Source: Photorhabdus noenieputensis | Lineage (GTDB): Bacteria; Pseudomonadota; Gammaproteobacteria; Enterobacterales; Enterobacteriaceae | Length of the DNA stretch: 64,000 bases | Assembly (NCBI RefSeq): GCF_018448935.1 | Contig: NZ_RCWC01000019.1 | Span: forward strand, 1-64,000 | Direction: 5' to 3' | Part shown: piece by piece, positions 9,253-18,423 of the stretch | Layout: each line of letters starts with the position of its first letter | How positions within the stretch are numbered: the stretch's first letter is position 1 | The notes under the pieces: generated by a model | The model's input: only the letters and a program-made list of their open reading frames with translations | What the model was told of the DNA's origin: nothing | Databases searched by the model: none | Made by a program: the position numbers and the translations under genes

Positions 9253-9341
9253 TTGACTCTGCTTATCAGGTGGAGGCGCAACTGTACGCCTTCTCAACGT
9301 GTTTTATTTTTCGTTTTATAACAACCATTAAGAGTGATGAT

Positions 9342-11108
9342 ATGGATGATTTAATTCTCCGCTATTACGAGGCGGAAATGCACTATCTGCGTGAAGCTGG
9401 CAAAGAGTTTGCGCAGGCTCACCCGGATCGGGCCGCCATGCTGAATCTGAGTGACGATCGGGATCTTGATCCTTATGTCGAGCGATTGCTTGAAGGCTTT
9501 GCTTTCCTGATGGGGCGGATGCGTCAGAAACTTGATGATGATTTACCGGAACTGACGGAAGGGCTGGTGAGTCTGCTGTGGCCGCATTATCTGCGCACTA
9601 TTCCTTCACTTTCCATTGTTGAATTGGCACCTGATTATCAGACGTTGCCAAAAAGTGAAGTGATCGCTAAAGGGTTTGAAGTGATATCTCAGCCCGTAGG
9701 ACCAAGCCAGACCCGCTGCTATTACCGGACTACCCGCGATGTGCAGATTACACCGCTGCATATCACCTCTGCGACGTTGCAAAATGAAGCCGACGGCCGT
9801 TCAGTAATCCGTTTGCGTTTTGACTGCGGTCAGTTGACCGAATGGGATAAAGTGGATTTAGCGCGGCTGCCTCTGTATCTCAAAGCGGGCCGTCCGGTGA
9901 GTTCTGCCTTACATCTGGCGTTGACTCGACAGACTCAACACATTTACACGCGTTTACCTAGTCAGGAAGAGCGTTCTCATCTTGAGAATGGCTCTTTTTC
10001 CCCAATGGGATTCGATAATGATGATGTTCTGTGGCCGAAACAGGAGAGTGCGTTCAGTGGCTATCAGTTGTTACTGGAATATTTTACTTTCCGTGAAAAA
10101 TTTATGTTTGTGGCACTCAATGGCTTGGACTCGTTAGAGATTCCGACCGGTACGCCTTGGTTTGAGTTGGATATCGTACTCAGTGAACTGTGGCCCTATG
10201 AATTGAAGTTTTCAGCGGAAAATATCCGATTGCATTGTGTGCCGGTAATCAATTTGTTCCGTGTTGAAGCTGATCCGATGCACATTTCGCGGCTGCAAAA
10301 TGAGTATCTACTGTGCCCGATGCGTATTCAGGATGGTCATACCGAAATCTATTCGGTGGATGAAGTCTCCTCTTCCCGACGAGGTGATGCTCAGCGTTTT
10401 GTACCGTTTAGCAGCTTTCGCCATCGGGGCGGCATCATGCGAAGTTCCGCACCGGAGCGTTATTTCCATACTCGTGTATGTCGAGGTCCTTCGGGGTTGC
10501 ACGATACCTGGCTGATCCTCGGTGGAGAATCGTTTGAAACTGACCCAGAGATTGATGATGAAACCCTTTCACTGCGTATTACCGGTACCAACGGCCAGTT
10601 ACCTCGTCAGGCATTACGTAATACACAACTTGAACAGACACTACACTCCGCCGCGGGCACGCTGCGCGTAAGCAACCTCTGTTCGCCAACGTTGCCCTGT
10701 TATCCCCCGGCGAACGACCGTTTCCACTGGCGGATATTGAGTCATCTCGGCTCTAGCTTTCTTAGCATGATGGATAACCCAGAGGTGCTGCGCGGCACGT
10801 TAGGGCTTTATAACTGGACAAATGATGAGATGAACTGCCGCTGTCTGGATGCCATTGTTGGGGTGAAACACGCTTTGATCGAACGTTTTGAAAAGGGTTT
10901 CTTACTCCGGGGCGTTGATATTGAGATTACGCTGAATAGCAATGGCTTTTCCGGCGAAGGCGATATTTTCTTGTTCGGTGAGCTGCTTAACCGTTTCTTC
11001 TCGCTATATACCGATATTCATCTGTTTAACCAATTGACACTAATCCTTCAACCTTCTGGGAGATGTTTGCGATGGCAAGAAAATCACAATCAGCGTATTC
11101 CCGGTTGA
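9342..11108 (+). CDS. tssF: TssF, T6SS baseplate component (ImpG/VasA)
   Basis: 589 residues. The start MDDLILRYYEAEMHYLREAGKEFA, with HPDRAAMLNL and DPYVERLLEGFAFLMGRM, is the classical TssF N-terminus. The C-terminus contains GRGVDIEITL-like sequence (LRGVDIEITLNSNGFSGEGDIFLFGELLNRFF). TssF forms the baseplate wedge with TssG, TssE and TssK. The frame is open upstream to 9243, but ATG 9342 is chosen because the protein family begins there and AAGAG precedes it. The 3' end overlaps tssG by 37 bases, which suggests coupled translation. Confidence 0.92.
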   Translation: MDDLILRYYEAEMHYLREAGKEFAQAHPDRAAMLNLSDDRDLDPYVERLLEGFAFLMGRMRQKLDDDLPELTEGLVSLLWPHYLRTIPSLSIVELAPDYQTLPKSEVIAKGFEVISQPVGPSQTRCYYRTTRDVQITPLHITSATLQNEADGRSVIRLRFDCGQLTEWDKVDLARLPLYLKAGRPVSSALHLALTRQTQHIYTRLPSQEERSHLENGSFSPMGFDNDDVLWPKQESAFSGYQLLLEYFTFREKFMFVALNGLDSLEIPTGTPWFELDIVLSELWPYELKFSAENIRLHCVPVINLFRVEADPMHISRLQNEYLLCPMRIQDGHTEIYSVDEVSSSRRGDAQRFVPFSSFRHRGGIMRSSAPERYFHTRVCRGPSGLHDTWLILGGESFETDPEIDDETLSLRITGTNGQLPRQALRNTQLEQTLHSAAGTLRVSNLCSPTLPCYPPANDRFHWRILSHLGSSFLSMMDNPEVLRGTLGLYNWTNDEMNCRCLDAIVGVKHALIERFEKGFLLRGVDIEITLNSNGFSGEGDIFLFGELLNRFFSLYTDIHLFNQLTLILQPSGRCLRWQENHNQRIPG

Positions 11109-12148
11109 TGCAGCAACTGGCACCGAATATTTACGATTTTAACTTTTATCGCTTTTGTCAGTTGCTGGAAAGTATGCGGGATGGCCGTCCGCCGTTGGGC
11201 AGTACGATGTCGCCCGGTGATGATCCGATCCGTTTCCGGCCTGATCCCGGTATGGGTTTTCCCGCCGGTGAACTGAAAAATGTGGAGTGGGATGAGCAAC
11301 AGCCGGAGTTGCCACCGACAGTACGCACGACGTTTCTCGGCTTGTATGGTGTCGATTCGCCACTGCCGACGGCTTATCTGAATGATGTTGTCCAGCAGAG
11401 TGAAGGCTATGAAGGCGTCGCAGACTTTCTGGATATTTTTAATCATCGAATGATGACCCAGTATTACCGTATCTGGCGTAAATATTCCTATCCCGCGACT
11501 TATGAACCGAGTGGTCAAGATCAAACATCACAATGCTTGCTTGGGCTGATTGGTTTGGGGATCGCCGGCAGTCAGCAACATATTGCCACGCCAGCTTCTC
11601 GCTTTCTGGCACTGCTCAGCATCATGCGGTTGCCAACCCGGATAGCGGAAGGCGTGATGGCGCTGGTCAAGCTGTTGGCTCCTCTCACGCAGGTACAGGT
11701 GGTTCCCCATGATCGCAGACGAGTGCGGTTAACCCAGCCGGTTCGCTTAAGTCGTCACCATCCGGTTCAACTTTCTCAACGTTCAGTATTGGGCAACGTT
11801 GGGACGGATGTTAACAGCCAAATGGTGATTGATCTCTATACCGAAGATACCGATGAAGCTCAAGGGTGGTTACCGCAAGGGGAACTGCATACCGACCTGC
11901 TGGTGTTGCTACGTGTTTATCTGGGCTGGCGTTGTAACGTGCGATTACAGCTCACCTTACCCAAATGGGTATTGCCGTCAGCACAGTTAGGGAAACAGCG
12001 TGTTCGGTTAGGCCGTACAGGCGTATTGGGATTGAAACCGGGATCACAAACGGTTTCTGGCATGGTGAAAATTAATCTGGGGCGCTATCAAGGGCTTTTA
12101 CCGAGTTATCAATATAGGGAGGCCGAGAATGGCAGCTATCAATTTTAA
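11072..12148 (+). CDS. tssG: TssG, T6SS baseplate component (ImpH/VasB)
   Basis: 358 residues. Typical features are the N-terminal NIYDFNFYRFCQLLE block, DPIRFRPDPGMGFPAGEL, and a conserved FLGLYGVDSPLPTAYLNDV block followed by FLDIFNHRMMTQYYRIW. These define the TssG family (PF06996). It partners TssF in the baseplate. ATG 11072 is preferred over ATG 11063 because GGGAG (11058-11062) is 9 bases upstream of the former and abuts the latter. It overlaps both tssF (upstream) and the lipoprotein gene tssJ (downstream), consistent with one operon. Confidence 0.92.
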   Translation: MARKSQSAYSRLMQQLAPNIYDFNFYRFCQLLESMRDGRPPLGSTMSPGDDPIRFRPDPGMGFPAGELKNVEWDEQQPELPPTVRTTFLGLYGVDSPLPTAYLNDVVQQSEGYEGVADFLDIFNHRMMTQYYRIWRKYSYPATYEPSGQDQTSQCLLGLIGLGIAGSQQHIATPASRFLALLSIMRLPTRIAEGVMALVKLLAPLTQVQVVPHDRRRVRLTQPVRLSRHHPVQLSQRSVLGNVGTDVNSQMVIDLYTEDTDEAQGWLPQGELHTDLLVLLRVYLGWRCNVRLQLTLPKWVLPSAQLGKQRVRLGRTGVLGLKPGSQTVSGMVKINLGRYQGLLPSYQYREAENGSYQF

Positions 12149-12665
12149 ATCAGCCATGATGGGCGGCATAGTCTGCCTGATGGCGCAAGGGTTAGTCGGA
12201 TGTGGTCTGACACAGACCGTAACTGATGGCACGGCAGCCGTTACGCAATCCATTTTTCATAAGCAGGTGAAAACGTTGCGTTTAGATTTCAGTGCACGCA
12301 GTGCGCTGAACACCACCGACGCGCAAATCCCATTGAGCACGGTAGTACGTGTTTATCAGCTTAAAGACAATAAAGCATTTGAGCACGCCAGTTATGGGGA
12401 ACTGTTGAAGGACGACAGTGAAGCGCTTAAGGCGGATTGGCTGGCGCAGCGGGATATCAGAGTGGCACCGAAGGGGAGTGTGTCATTGAACATGCCGATG
12501 GAGAAAATGGCACGATTTGTTGGGATTGTGGGGCTGTTTCACACACCGGATGCCGCCAATAAGGGTTGGCGGTTGGTGATCAGACGTGACGAATTGGATG
12601 CTGATAAACCGCGCACGATCGAGTTGGGTAGCGGCACTCTGACATTGAATGCGATGAAGGGGTGA
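12129..12665 (+). CDS. tssJ: TssJ, T6SS outer-membrane lipoprotein (VasD/SciN)
   Basis: 178 residues with a signal peptide and lipobox LVGC (Cys25). The mature part has the VasD pattern: LRLDFSARSALN, STVVRVYQLKDNKAFEHASY, then LNMPMEKMARFVGIVGLF and a WRLVI strand. TssJ anchors in the outer membrane and binds the periplasmic C-terminal domain of TssM, whose gene ends at the left edge of the window. It overlaps the end of tssG by 20 bases and is followed after 3 bases by tssE. Confidence 0.92.
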   Translation: MAAINFKSAMMGGIVCLMAQGLVGCGLTQTVTDGTAAVTQSIFHKQVKTLRLDFSARSALNTTDAQIPLSTVVRVYQLKDNKAFEHASYGELLKDDSEALKADWLAQRDIRVAPKGSVSLNMPMEKMARFVGIVGLFHTPDAANKGWRLVIRRDELDADKPRTIELGSGTLTLNAMKG

Positions 12666-12668
12666 GCA

Positions 12669-13103
12669 ATGAAACATCTAAGACCTTCGCTTTACGAAAT
12701 GTTGATGTTTAACTTTAACGGTGGGCTGGATCTCAAGCAGATCGATGAACGAAATCAAGTGATTTTATCCGTGATGGATAATATGCAGCGTATCCTTAGC
12801 AGTCGTGCGGGCTCGCTGGCTCATTTGCCGGATTATGGTCTGCCTGATTTCAACGTCATTTTGCAAGGGCTGCCTGCGTCGTCACAGAATCTGATTGCCA
12901 CAATCGAACACACGTTGTTGACCTATGAGCCGCGTTTGAAACGAGTCTATATCACGTTACTACCGCAAATTGAACCGGGGCATCTGCGTTATGACATCAA
13001 CGCTGAGCTGAAAGACATAGGATTAGTGCGTTTTAGTACGGAATTTGTACCGGAAGGGAAGGTATTAATCCGCCATTTACGTCAACAAGGCCATATAGAG
13101 TAA
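12669..13103 (+). CDS. tssE: TssE, T6SS baseplate protein (gp25-like)
   Basis: 144 residues. It carries the gp25/lysozyme-like pattern of TssE: a leading SLYEMLM segment, NQVILSVMDNMQRILSSRAGSL, then LPDYGLPDFN and a late YEPRLKRVYI strand. TssE links the baseplate to the first sheath ring. The start at 12669 follows a GGGGTGAG ribosome site overlapping the tssJ stop. It is closely spaced with tssJ and 51 bases from the next gene. Confidence 0.92.
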   Translation: MKHLRPSLYEMLMFNFNGGLDLKQIDERNQVILSVMDNMQRILSSRAGSLAHLPDYGLPDFNVILQGLPASSQNLIATIEHTLLTYEPRLKRVYITLLPQIEPGHLRYDINAELKDIGLVRFSTEFVPEGKVLIRHLRQQGHIE

Positions 13104-13154
13104 CTCTCTGTTTCATCAGGCTAACGCTGAAATAGCCTGATAAGGATAACTGTT

Positions 13155-14534
13155 ATGACTACAATATCGTCCGGTAACACGATACATACCGGGGATGACC
13201 CACGCGCACTGCCGGAATTCAGCGCACTGAAAGAAGAAATCGGTAAATTGAACCATCCGGCTCGACCTGATGTTGATTGGGCTAGAGTTGAACAACTTTG
13301 TCTGGTGTTGTTTCGATTAAATGGCGTAGAGCTACAAAGTGCCGCCTGGTACACATTGGCCCGCGCTCAACGCGCCGGATTAGCCGGTATTGATGAAGGA
13401 TTAGCATTGATTGATGGATTAGTGAGCCATCAATGGGCGCAGTTCTGGCCTCAACCAACGCATGCGCGGATTGAAATTTTCGCCTGGCTGGTTGCGCGTT
13501 TACAGCAGATATTGCGTACTTGCGTCTTCTCTTATATTGACTTGCCGCTCATTTACCGGGTGGAAAAGGTGCTTGAGCAACTGTGCGAAGTGCTCCAACG
13601 TCTGGAGCTGAAACATGTCAGTAAACTTGACAGCTTGCGTGTACAGCTTCACAACAGCGCCCGGCGATTAGAGTGTCTGGAGCAGGAAAAGGGCGCGGTA
13701 CCGGTATCTCTTGCCTCTGCGCAGCCTGTTGAGGGCAAGGCTATTTTGCTGCCCGAAGAACCCTCTTCGCCGCAACTGATTTATGTGGTACAGGAGACAA
13801 TCTCATCGGTGCAACCGCAAGTCAAAGTCGCTCAGGTTGTGCCTGCTTCGCGCTGGAAAGCTTGGCACGGTTTTGTGGCGGGGGTTGCATTTTGTGCGTT
13901 GGTGGTGACAGGCGGTTGGCTGGTGGACAGGATGCGACAACCGTCCCCGTTGGTTGAGGCTTTGCTGGCGACGACCTACCCGTTACCGCAGACACTGCTG
14001 CCAGCTCAACTAGCCGAATTACACCAATCGGACAATGCGACGCTATTGAGCCGGTTACAGGATAAAACGTTGGATGCGAGTCGTGCGCAACTGACAAATT
14101 TAACCACTTTGCCAGCCTTTTGGCCTTTGAATTATGGCTCTCAGCTATTACAACAGCTACGTACATTGTGGCCGGCCAGCGAGGCAGTACAGGAGATGCA
14201 AAATCAGTGGTTACACCAGCGTGAGGCGGCGGCACTGCCTATGCAGGAGTTGGAAAATTACCATCTAGCCCAATTACGCCTGCAACATCTGACAGAACGA
14301 CTTGACGCATTGGATGAAAAACGCGGTCGTTATCTCACCGGTTCTGAATTGAAGTCTATGGTGTTTGGCATTCGGCAGCCGTTGGCGAATACTCCGCCAT
14401 TAGAGGAGTTGCTGCGTCAACTGGCGGAACAAAAAAAGAGCGGTACCGTATCGCTGGCATTACTGATGCAAATTAACACCCGTTTTAATCAATTGCTGAA
14501 TCGCTATTATTTGTTGCTGAAAGTAGGAGGGTAA
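13155..14534 (+). CDS. tagA: TagA/VasL-type T6SS protein (ImpA N-terminal domain with membrane anchor)
   Basis: 459 residues. The N-terminal half is an ImpA_N region (DDPRALPEFSALKEEIGKLNHPARPDVDW, then AAWYTLARAQRAGLAGIDEGLAL), related to TssA but shorter. A hydrophobic segment (about 239-260) follows, then a C-terminal VasL-type helical domain. This architecture is that of TagA, which in enteroaggregative E. coli caps and stops sheath polymerisation at the opposite membrane. The assignment rests on architecture and on its place at the end of the tssA-F-G-J-E run. The name VasL is equally used for this family. Confidence 0.75.
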   Translation: MTTISSGNTIHTGDDPRALPEFSALKEEIGKLNHPARPDVDWARVEQLCLVLFRLNGVELQSAAWYTLARAQRAGLAGIDEGLALIDGLVSHQWAQFWPQPTHARIEIFAWLVARLQQILRTCVFSYIDLPLIYRVEKVLEQLCEVLQRLELKHVSKLDSLRVQLHNSARRLECLEQEKGAVPVSLASAQPVEGKAILLPEEPSSPQLIYVVQETISSVQPQVKVAQVVPASRWKAWHGFVAGVAFCALVVTGGWLVDRMRQPSPLVEALLATTYPLPQTLLPAQLAELHQSDNATLLSRLQDKTLDASRAQLTNLTTLPAFWPLNYGSQLLQQLRTLWPASEAVQEMQNQWLHQREAAALPMQELENYHLAQLRLQHLTERLDALDEKRGRYLTGSELKSMVFGIRQPLANTPPLEELLRQLAEQKKSGTVSLALLMQINTRFNQLLNRYYLLLKVGG

Positions 14535-14720
14535 CTTTGTGGAAAGTAAGAAATTAATAAAATCGGGTTAACATGCTGCTCATGAAGGAGAGGGGATGTT
14601 TTATCTATTTTTATGGCTGTTAAAACAGTCAGTGCAGAGGACATGAGGTAAAATCAGATTTCATTGTTGCTCAGTGACGTATCATTTACACTGAACGAAA
14701 TTCACTATCCAGATACGATA

Positions 14721-16187
14721 ATGCTCCAACAACTCGACACAGCAGACCGTGTGCGCCGTAAGATTGCTCCCCGGATTACTAAGAAACGCAAGGCTGAGCT
14801 TGGTCAATTCATGACTCCTGCTAACGTAGCCCGTTTTATGGCATCCCTTTTTCCATCTAGCACTCTGCGTACCTGCCGCCTGTTAGATGCGGGCGCAGGG
14901 GTGGGGACATTATCGTGCGCTTTCCTTGAACGATGGGTGACGGGCGGTTTTGATTTTGAGTCCGCAGAGGTGACGGCTTACGAGATTGATGGCAATTTGT
15001 GTGGCTATCTAGCGCAGCACTTGGCGGGATACAGTTGTGTGACGCCGCGTATTATCGTGGGTGATTATATCGAACTGGCAACGACCGAAGGTCAACAGGA
15101 GCAAGGTTATACACATGCGATCCTCAATCCGCCTTACAAAAAGATTAACAGTAATTCAGCGCATCGACTGGCTTTGCGCCGTGTTGGTATCGAGACAGTA
15201 AACCTGTATTCGGCCTTTGTGGCGCTTGCTGTGTCTGAGACGGTGCAAGGTGGGCAGATCGTGGCGATCATCCCGCGCAGCTTCTGTAATGGACTCTATT
15301 ACCGCCCGTTCCGTCATTTCATTTTAGAGCGTGCGGCTATCCGACATATGCACCTATTTGGATCGCGCAACAAGGCATTCAAAGATGATGAGGTTTTGCA
15401 AGAGAACATCATCATCCGGTTTGAGTGTGGTGGTCAGCCAGGGCCAGTGACGGTATCAACTTCGACTGATGACACTTTCACCGATCTTGTTACCCATGAG
15501 TATCCATTTGATCGGATTATATTCCCGGATGACCCCGGGCAATTTATCCATGTGCCTACGTCGCCGGAGAAAAGCATCCTTGAGCTATCTTCGGCGATCC
15601 GTTACACACTGGCTGACCTTGGTATCAAGGTATCTACTGGGCCTGTGGTTGATTTCCGGCTGAAAGCGCACCTGCACAGCATGCCGGGGCCGGGGACTGT
15701 GCCTTTACTCTACCCCGGCCATTTCAGTAGCAACGTTACTCGATGGCCCATCGAAGGTATGAAAAAGCCCAACGCTATTGAACGCAACACTGATACTGAA
15801 AAATGGCTTTACCCAAGTGGTTTTTACTGTGTGGTACGGCGTTTTTCGTCCAAAGAGGAAAAGCGTCGAATCATGGCGAATGTGGTTGAACCGGATACAT
15901 TTGGTGACGCGCCCGTACTGGGCTTCGAGAACCACTTAAACCTATTCCATGAGAACAAGCACGGTTTACCCGAACGATTGGCCCGTGGTTTGGCCGTGTT
16001 CTTGAACACGACGGCTGTTGATGAAAATTTTCGACGTTTCAACGGCCATACTCAGGTTAATGCAACTGACCTCAAGATGATGAAGTACCCGAGCCGCGAC
16101 ACTTTGATTGAACTTGGCGAGTGGGCCATTCAGCAAGGAGAACTTACGCAAACTATGATTGATGCCAAATTAGAGAGCTTAATCTAA
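14721..16187 (+). CDS. Type II N6-adenine DNA methyltransferase (PstI/BsuBI type)
   Basis: 489 residues. It has a SAM-binding motif I (LDAGAGVGTLS, about 55-65) and the adenine-methyltransferase catalytic motif NPPY at 136-139. The N-terminal RKAELGQFMTPANVARFMASLF is typical of Eco57I/PstI-like gamma enzymes. It should methylate the adenine in the recognition site and protect it from the restriction enzyme encoded next. ATG 14721 is chosen; the frame stays open to a TTG at 14664, and neither start has a strong ribosome site. Its TAA overlaps the next ATG by one base. It is more GC-rich than the spacers around it, consistent with acquisition next to the T6SS cluster. Confidence 0.85.
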   Translation: MLQQLDTADRVRRKIAPRITKKRKAELGQFMTPANVARFMASLFPSSTLRTCRLLDAGAGVGTLSCAFLERWVTGGFDFESAEVTAYEIDGNLCGYLAQHLAGYSCVTPRIIVGDYIELATTEGQQEQGYTHAILNPPYKKINSNSAHRLALRRVGIETVNLYSAFVALAVSETVQGGQIVAIIPRSFCNGLYYRPFRHFILERAAIRHMHLFGSRNKAFKDDEVLQENIIIRFECGGQPGPVTVSTSTDDTFTDLVTHEYPFDRIIFPDDPGQFIHVPTSPEKSILELSSAIRYTLADLGIKVSTGPVVDFRLKAHLHSMPGPGTVPLLYPGHFSSNVTRWPIEGMKKPNAIERNTDTEKWLYPSGFYCVVRRFSSKEEKRRIMANVVEPDTFGDAPVLGFENHLNLFHENKHGLPERLARGLAVFLNTTAVDENFRRFNGHTQVNATDLKMMKYPSRDTLIELGEWAIQQGELTQTMIDAKLESLI

Positions 16188-17134
16188 TGAACGACAAAAA
16201 CGACTATATCGAAGCTGCGTGCCAGATCATCACTTCCTTGGGGCTGCCGCGTGCACAGCAGAATGAACGTTCTGCTTTGTGTTTGTTGGCCCTATTGAAC
16301 CTTACGCCGGGTAAGGCGTGGGCTGCTGCGGAAAACCCGCTTTTGGGCATCACACCCATCATGAACTGGGTGCGAGAGTTCTACAACAAAGAATATGCGC
16401 CGAATACCCGCGAGACATTTCGCCGTCAGACTATGCATCAGTTTTGTCATGCGAGTATTGCCCTTTACAATCCAGATAAACCCGCCCGAGCGGTGAACAG
16501 CCCCAAGGCGGTTTACCAGATTGAACCTGCTACTTTAGCTTTGTTGCGAACTTTTGGTATGCCTGAGTGGTATGACAATCTAACAGCCTATTTGGCCGAG
16601 CGGGAAACGTTGAGCGCCCGTTATGCCAAAGAGCGTGAACATAATCGTATTCCTGTTGAGATCGCTCCGGGGAGGAAAATTGCTCTCAGCCCCGGGGAGC
16701 ATAGCACGCTGATCCGGGCGATTATCGAGGATTTTGCCCCACGCTTTGCGCCGGGTAGTGTGTTGGTCTACGCTGGTGATACTGGCGACAAGTGGGGTTA
16801 CTTCGACTCTGTACTGCTATCTGGGTTGGGTGTTGATGTAGATTCACATGGTAAGATGCCAGACGTGGTACTGCATTACACTGCGAAAAATTGGTTGTTG
16901 TTGGTTGAGTCTGTCACTAGTCATGGCCCAGTTGATGGCAAGCGGCACGCTGAGCTTGCCAAATTATTTGCCGGATCGACCGCCGGTTTGGTCTACGTTA
17001 CTGCCTTTCCGAATCGAAGTATTATGAGCCGCTACCTTGGCGAAATTGCATGGGAGAGTGAGGTGTGGGTTGCAGATGCGCCGTCCCATCTTATTCACTT
17101 TAATGGGGTGCGTTTCCTTGGCCCTTACGAATGA
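16187..17134 (+). CDS. PstI/BsuBI-family type II restriction endonuclease
   Basis: 315 residues. It begins with a helical N-terminal domain and has the BsuBI/PstI C-terminal pattern: GEHSTLIRAIIEDFAPRFAPG, YAGDTGDKWGYFD, then PDVVLHY (Asp226) and LLLVESVTSHGPVDGKR (Glu241), which looks like the PD...ExV/K catalytic core. The family cuts CTGCAG. It overlaps the methyltransferase stop by one base (TAATG), so the pair is translationally coupled with the methyltransferase first. No controller protein is visible upstream. The recognition site is inferred from family membership. Confidence 0.87.
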   Translation: MNDKNDYIEAACQIITSLGLPRAQQNERSALCLLALLNLTPGKAWAAAENPLLGITPIMNWVREFYNKEYAPNTRETFRRQTMHQFCHASIALYNPDKPARAVNSPKAVYQIEPATLALLRTFGMPEWYDNLTAYLAERETLSARYAKEREHNRIPVEIAPGRKIALSPGEHSTLIRAIIEDFAPRFAPGSVLVYAGDTGDKWGYFDSVLLSGLGVDVDSHGKMPDVVLHYTAKNWLLLVESVTSHGPVDGKRHAELAKLFAGSTAGLVYVTAFPNRSIMSRYLGEIAWESEVWVADAPSHLIHFNGVRFLGPYE

Positions 17135-17164
17135 GTGTACCGTGTTTGGATAGATATCGCGTTT

Positions 17165-17197
17165 ATATCAAATTTGATATGGATTCTTGCTTGATAT
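17165..17197 (+). promoter_or_regulatory. Palindromic operator with a repeated half-site
   Basis: 17165-17180 is a perfect 16-bp palindrome (ATATCAAATTTGATAT). The half-site TTGATAT recurs at 17191-17197. The cluster lies 39 bases before the HTH gene and overlaps plausible promoter elements. This arrangement is usual for autoregulated toxin-antitoxin or XRE-type repressors, so it is probably the operator for the adjacent, now broken, HTH gene. It could also affect the restriction-modification genes if they were transcribed from here, but they lie upstream. Confidence 0.6.
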
Positions 17198-17235
17198 AGC
17201 TTGCTTATTCGGCTCTGGTACTGATTAAGGTAGAG

Positions 17236-17556
17236 ATGATGGAATTTATAGTAACGAAAAACCCTTATGTTTCATCCTGCAATAATCCTAACGAAGCAAA
17301 TGATAAACATATTCGCGCTCAATTAATGGTGATCATCCGTAAGATGATTCAGGAGCGCGGTTTAAGTCAGGTAAAAGCGGCGGAGCTTTTGGGAACGACT
17401 CAAGCGAGAATTAGCGAGATCATTAATTGAAAGCTGGAAAACCACACTGTTGATAAATTATTCAATATGCTAAATCGGCTCGGTTGGAATTTTGAATTTA
17501 GTTATCACGACGGTATGGTGGCTGTCGCGGTAGATAAAATAATAAAAGTCGCGTAA
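17236..17556 (+). pseudogene. HTH antitoxin-like regulator interrupted by an in-frame TGA
   Basis: The frame codes for an XRE/HTH_37-type helix-turn-helix (GLSQVKAAELLGTTQARISEIIN) and then meets TGA at 17428-17430. Translation continues in the same frame without a break as KLENHTVDKLFNMLNRLGWNF... to TAA 17554-17556. In relatives the motif reads SEIINGKLE, so the stop replaces a glycine codon (GGA to TGA is one base). The intact product would be about 106 residues, the size of HigA/RelB-like antitoxins paired with RelE-type toxins. No toxin gene is visible beside it. It may be dead, or only a truncated DNA-binding peptide may be made. Confidence 0.75.
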
Positions 17557-18274
17557 ATACTATAATAAATATCTGGTAAGACTTATTATTAATAAGCAGA
17601 TTATTTATTATAAAATTAAGATCTAAACTATTCTAATAGAGGATAGTTGTAAGTCATGATTTTTATATTTGATGCCTTTTAATAACGTTGATGTAATATA
17701 TTTATTGATTATATTTAATATAACTAAAAGTTCTATTCTATAGAAGAATCAGGCATACATTAAACTGTCACATAAGCCAGCCGGTGATTAATGTTGGTAT
17801 ATCGCCAGTTTTAAACGGTCTGACATACTGGTGGTAAGAGTGTGTGCTTGGAATATGTCCTGTCATCAAACTGTGCCAACAATAGGATTAATTGAGCGTA
17901 TCAGCCTGTTTAAGAAATAGGTAATAGAAGCTTTCAGGTTTTCCTATATTGTATTTTGTCTCATCTATCGATTGTTACTCCATGAAAAAATAACCCGACG
18001 CTTAATTTTTAACATGCTGTTTTATAGCATTTTTTAATTAGATGATTATTGCTGATCATTTATTTTACTCTCTGATTAGTCAGAAAATATGAATTTGTAT
18101 AGTGACATGATAAAGAGTTTTGGTATTATAAGTTATTGTAAATATAACACCGATATATTATTGATTTTTACGTAAAAAGGTTAATATTTTTCGTAAATGC
18201 TGACAAAAACTGTCACTAATTTGTGAATAATGCTTGTTAGGGGTAATCGAGTTTTTTCGTGAATAGCAATAATA
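17557..18274. other. AT-rich spacer upstream of antA
   Basis: About 720 AT-rich bases with no gene. With the ERIC repeat that follows, this is the upstream region of the anthraquinone operon. The promoter and the binding site of its activator should lie here or within the ERIC, but no consensus is clear enough to mark. Confidence 0.5.
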
Positions 18275-18401
18275 TATGCCCTATAGATTTCAAGATGTAT
18301 TTCGACGGCAAGGGAGCGAATCTCCGGGAGCATAGGTAACTATGTGACTGGGGTGAGCGAGTGCAGCCAACAAAGAGGCAACTTGAAATATGACGGGTAT
18401 A
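18275..18401 (+). repeat. ERIC repeat copy 1
   Basis: A 127-bp element matching the ERIC consensus: it contains TATGTGACTGGGGTGAGCGA, GCAGCCAACAAAGAGGCAAC and ends TGACGGGTATA, with complementary ends. It ends 22 bases before the antA start codon, so it probably lies in the untranslated leader of the ant operon. ERICs are typical of Photorhabdus and other enterobacteria and can fold into a long RNA hairpin. Confidence 0.92.
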
Positions 18402-18423
18402 AATAACAATAGGAATAGTTCAG

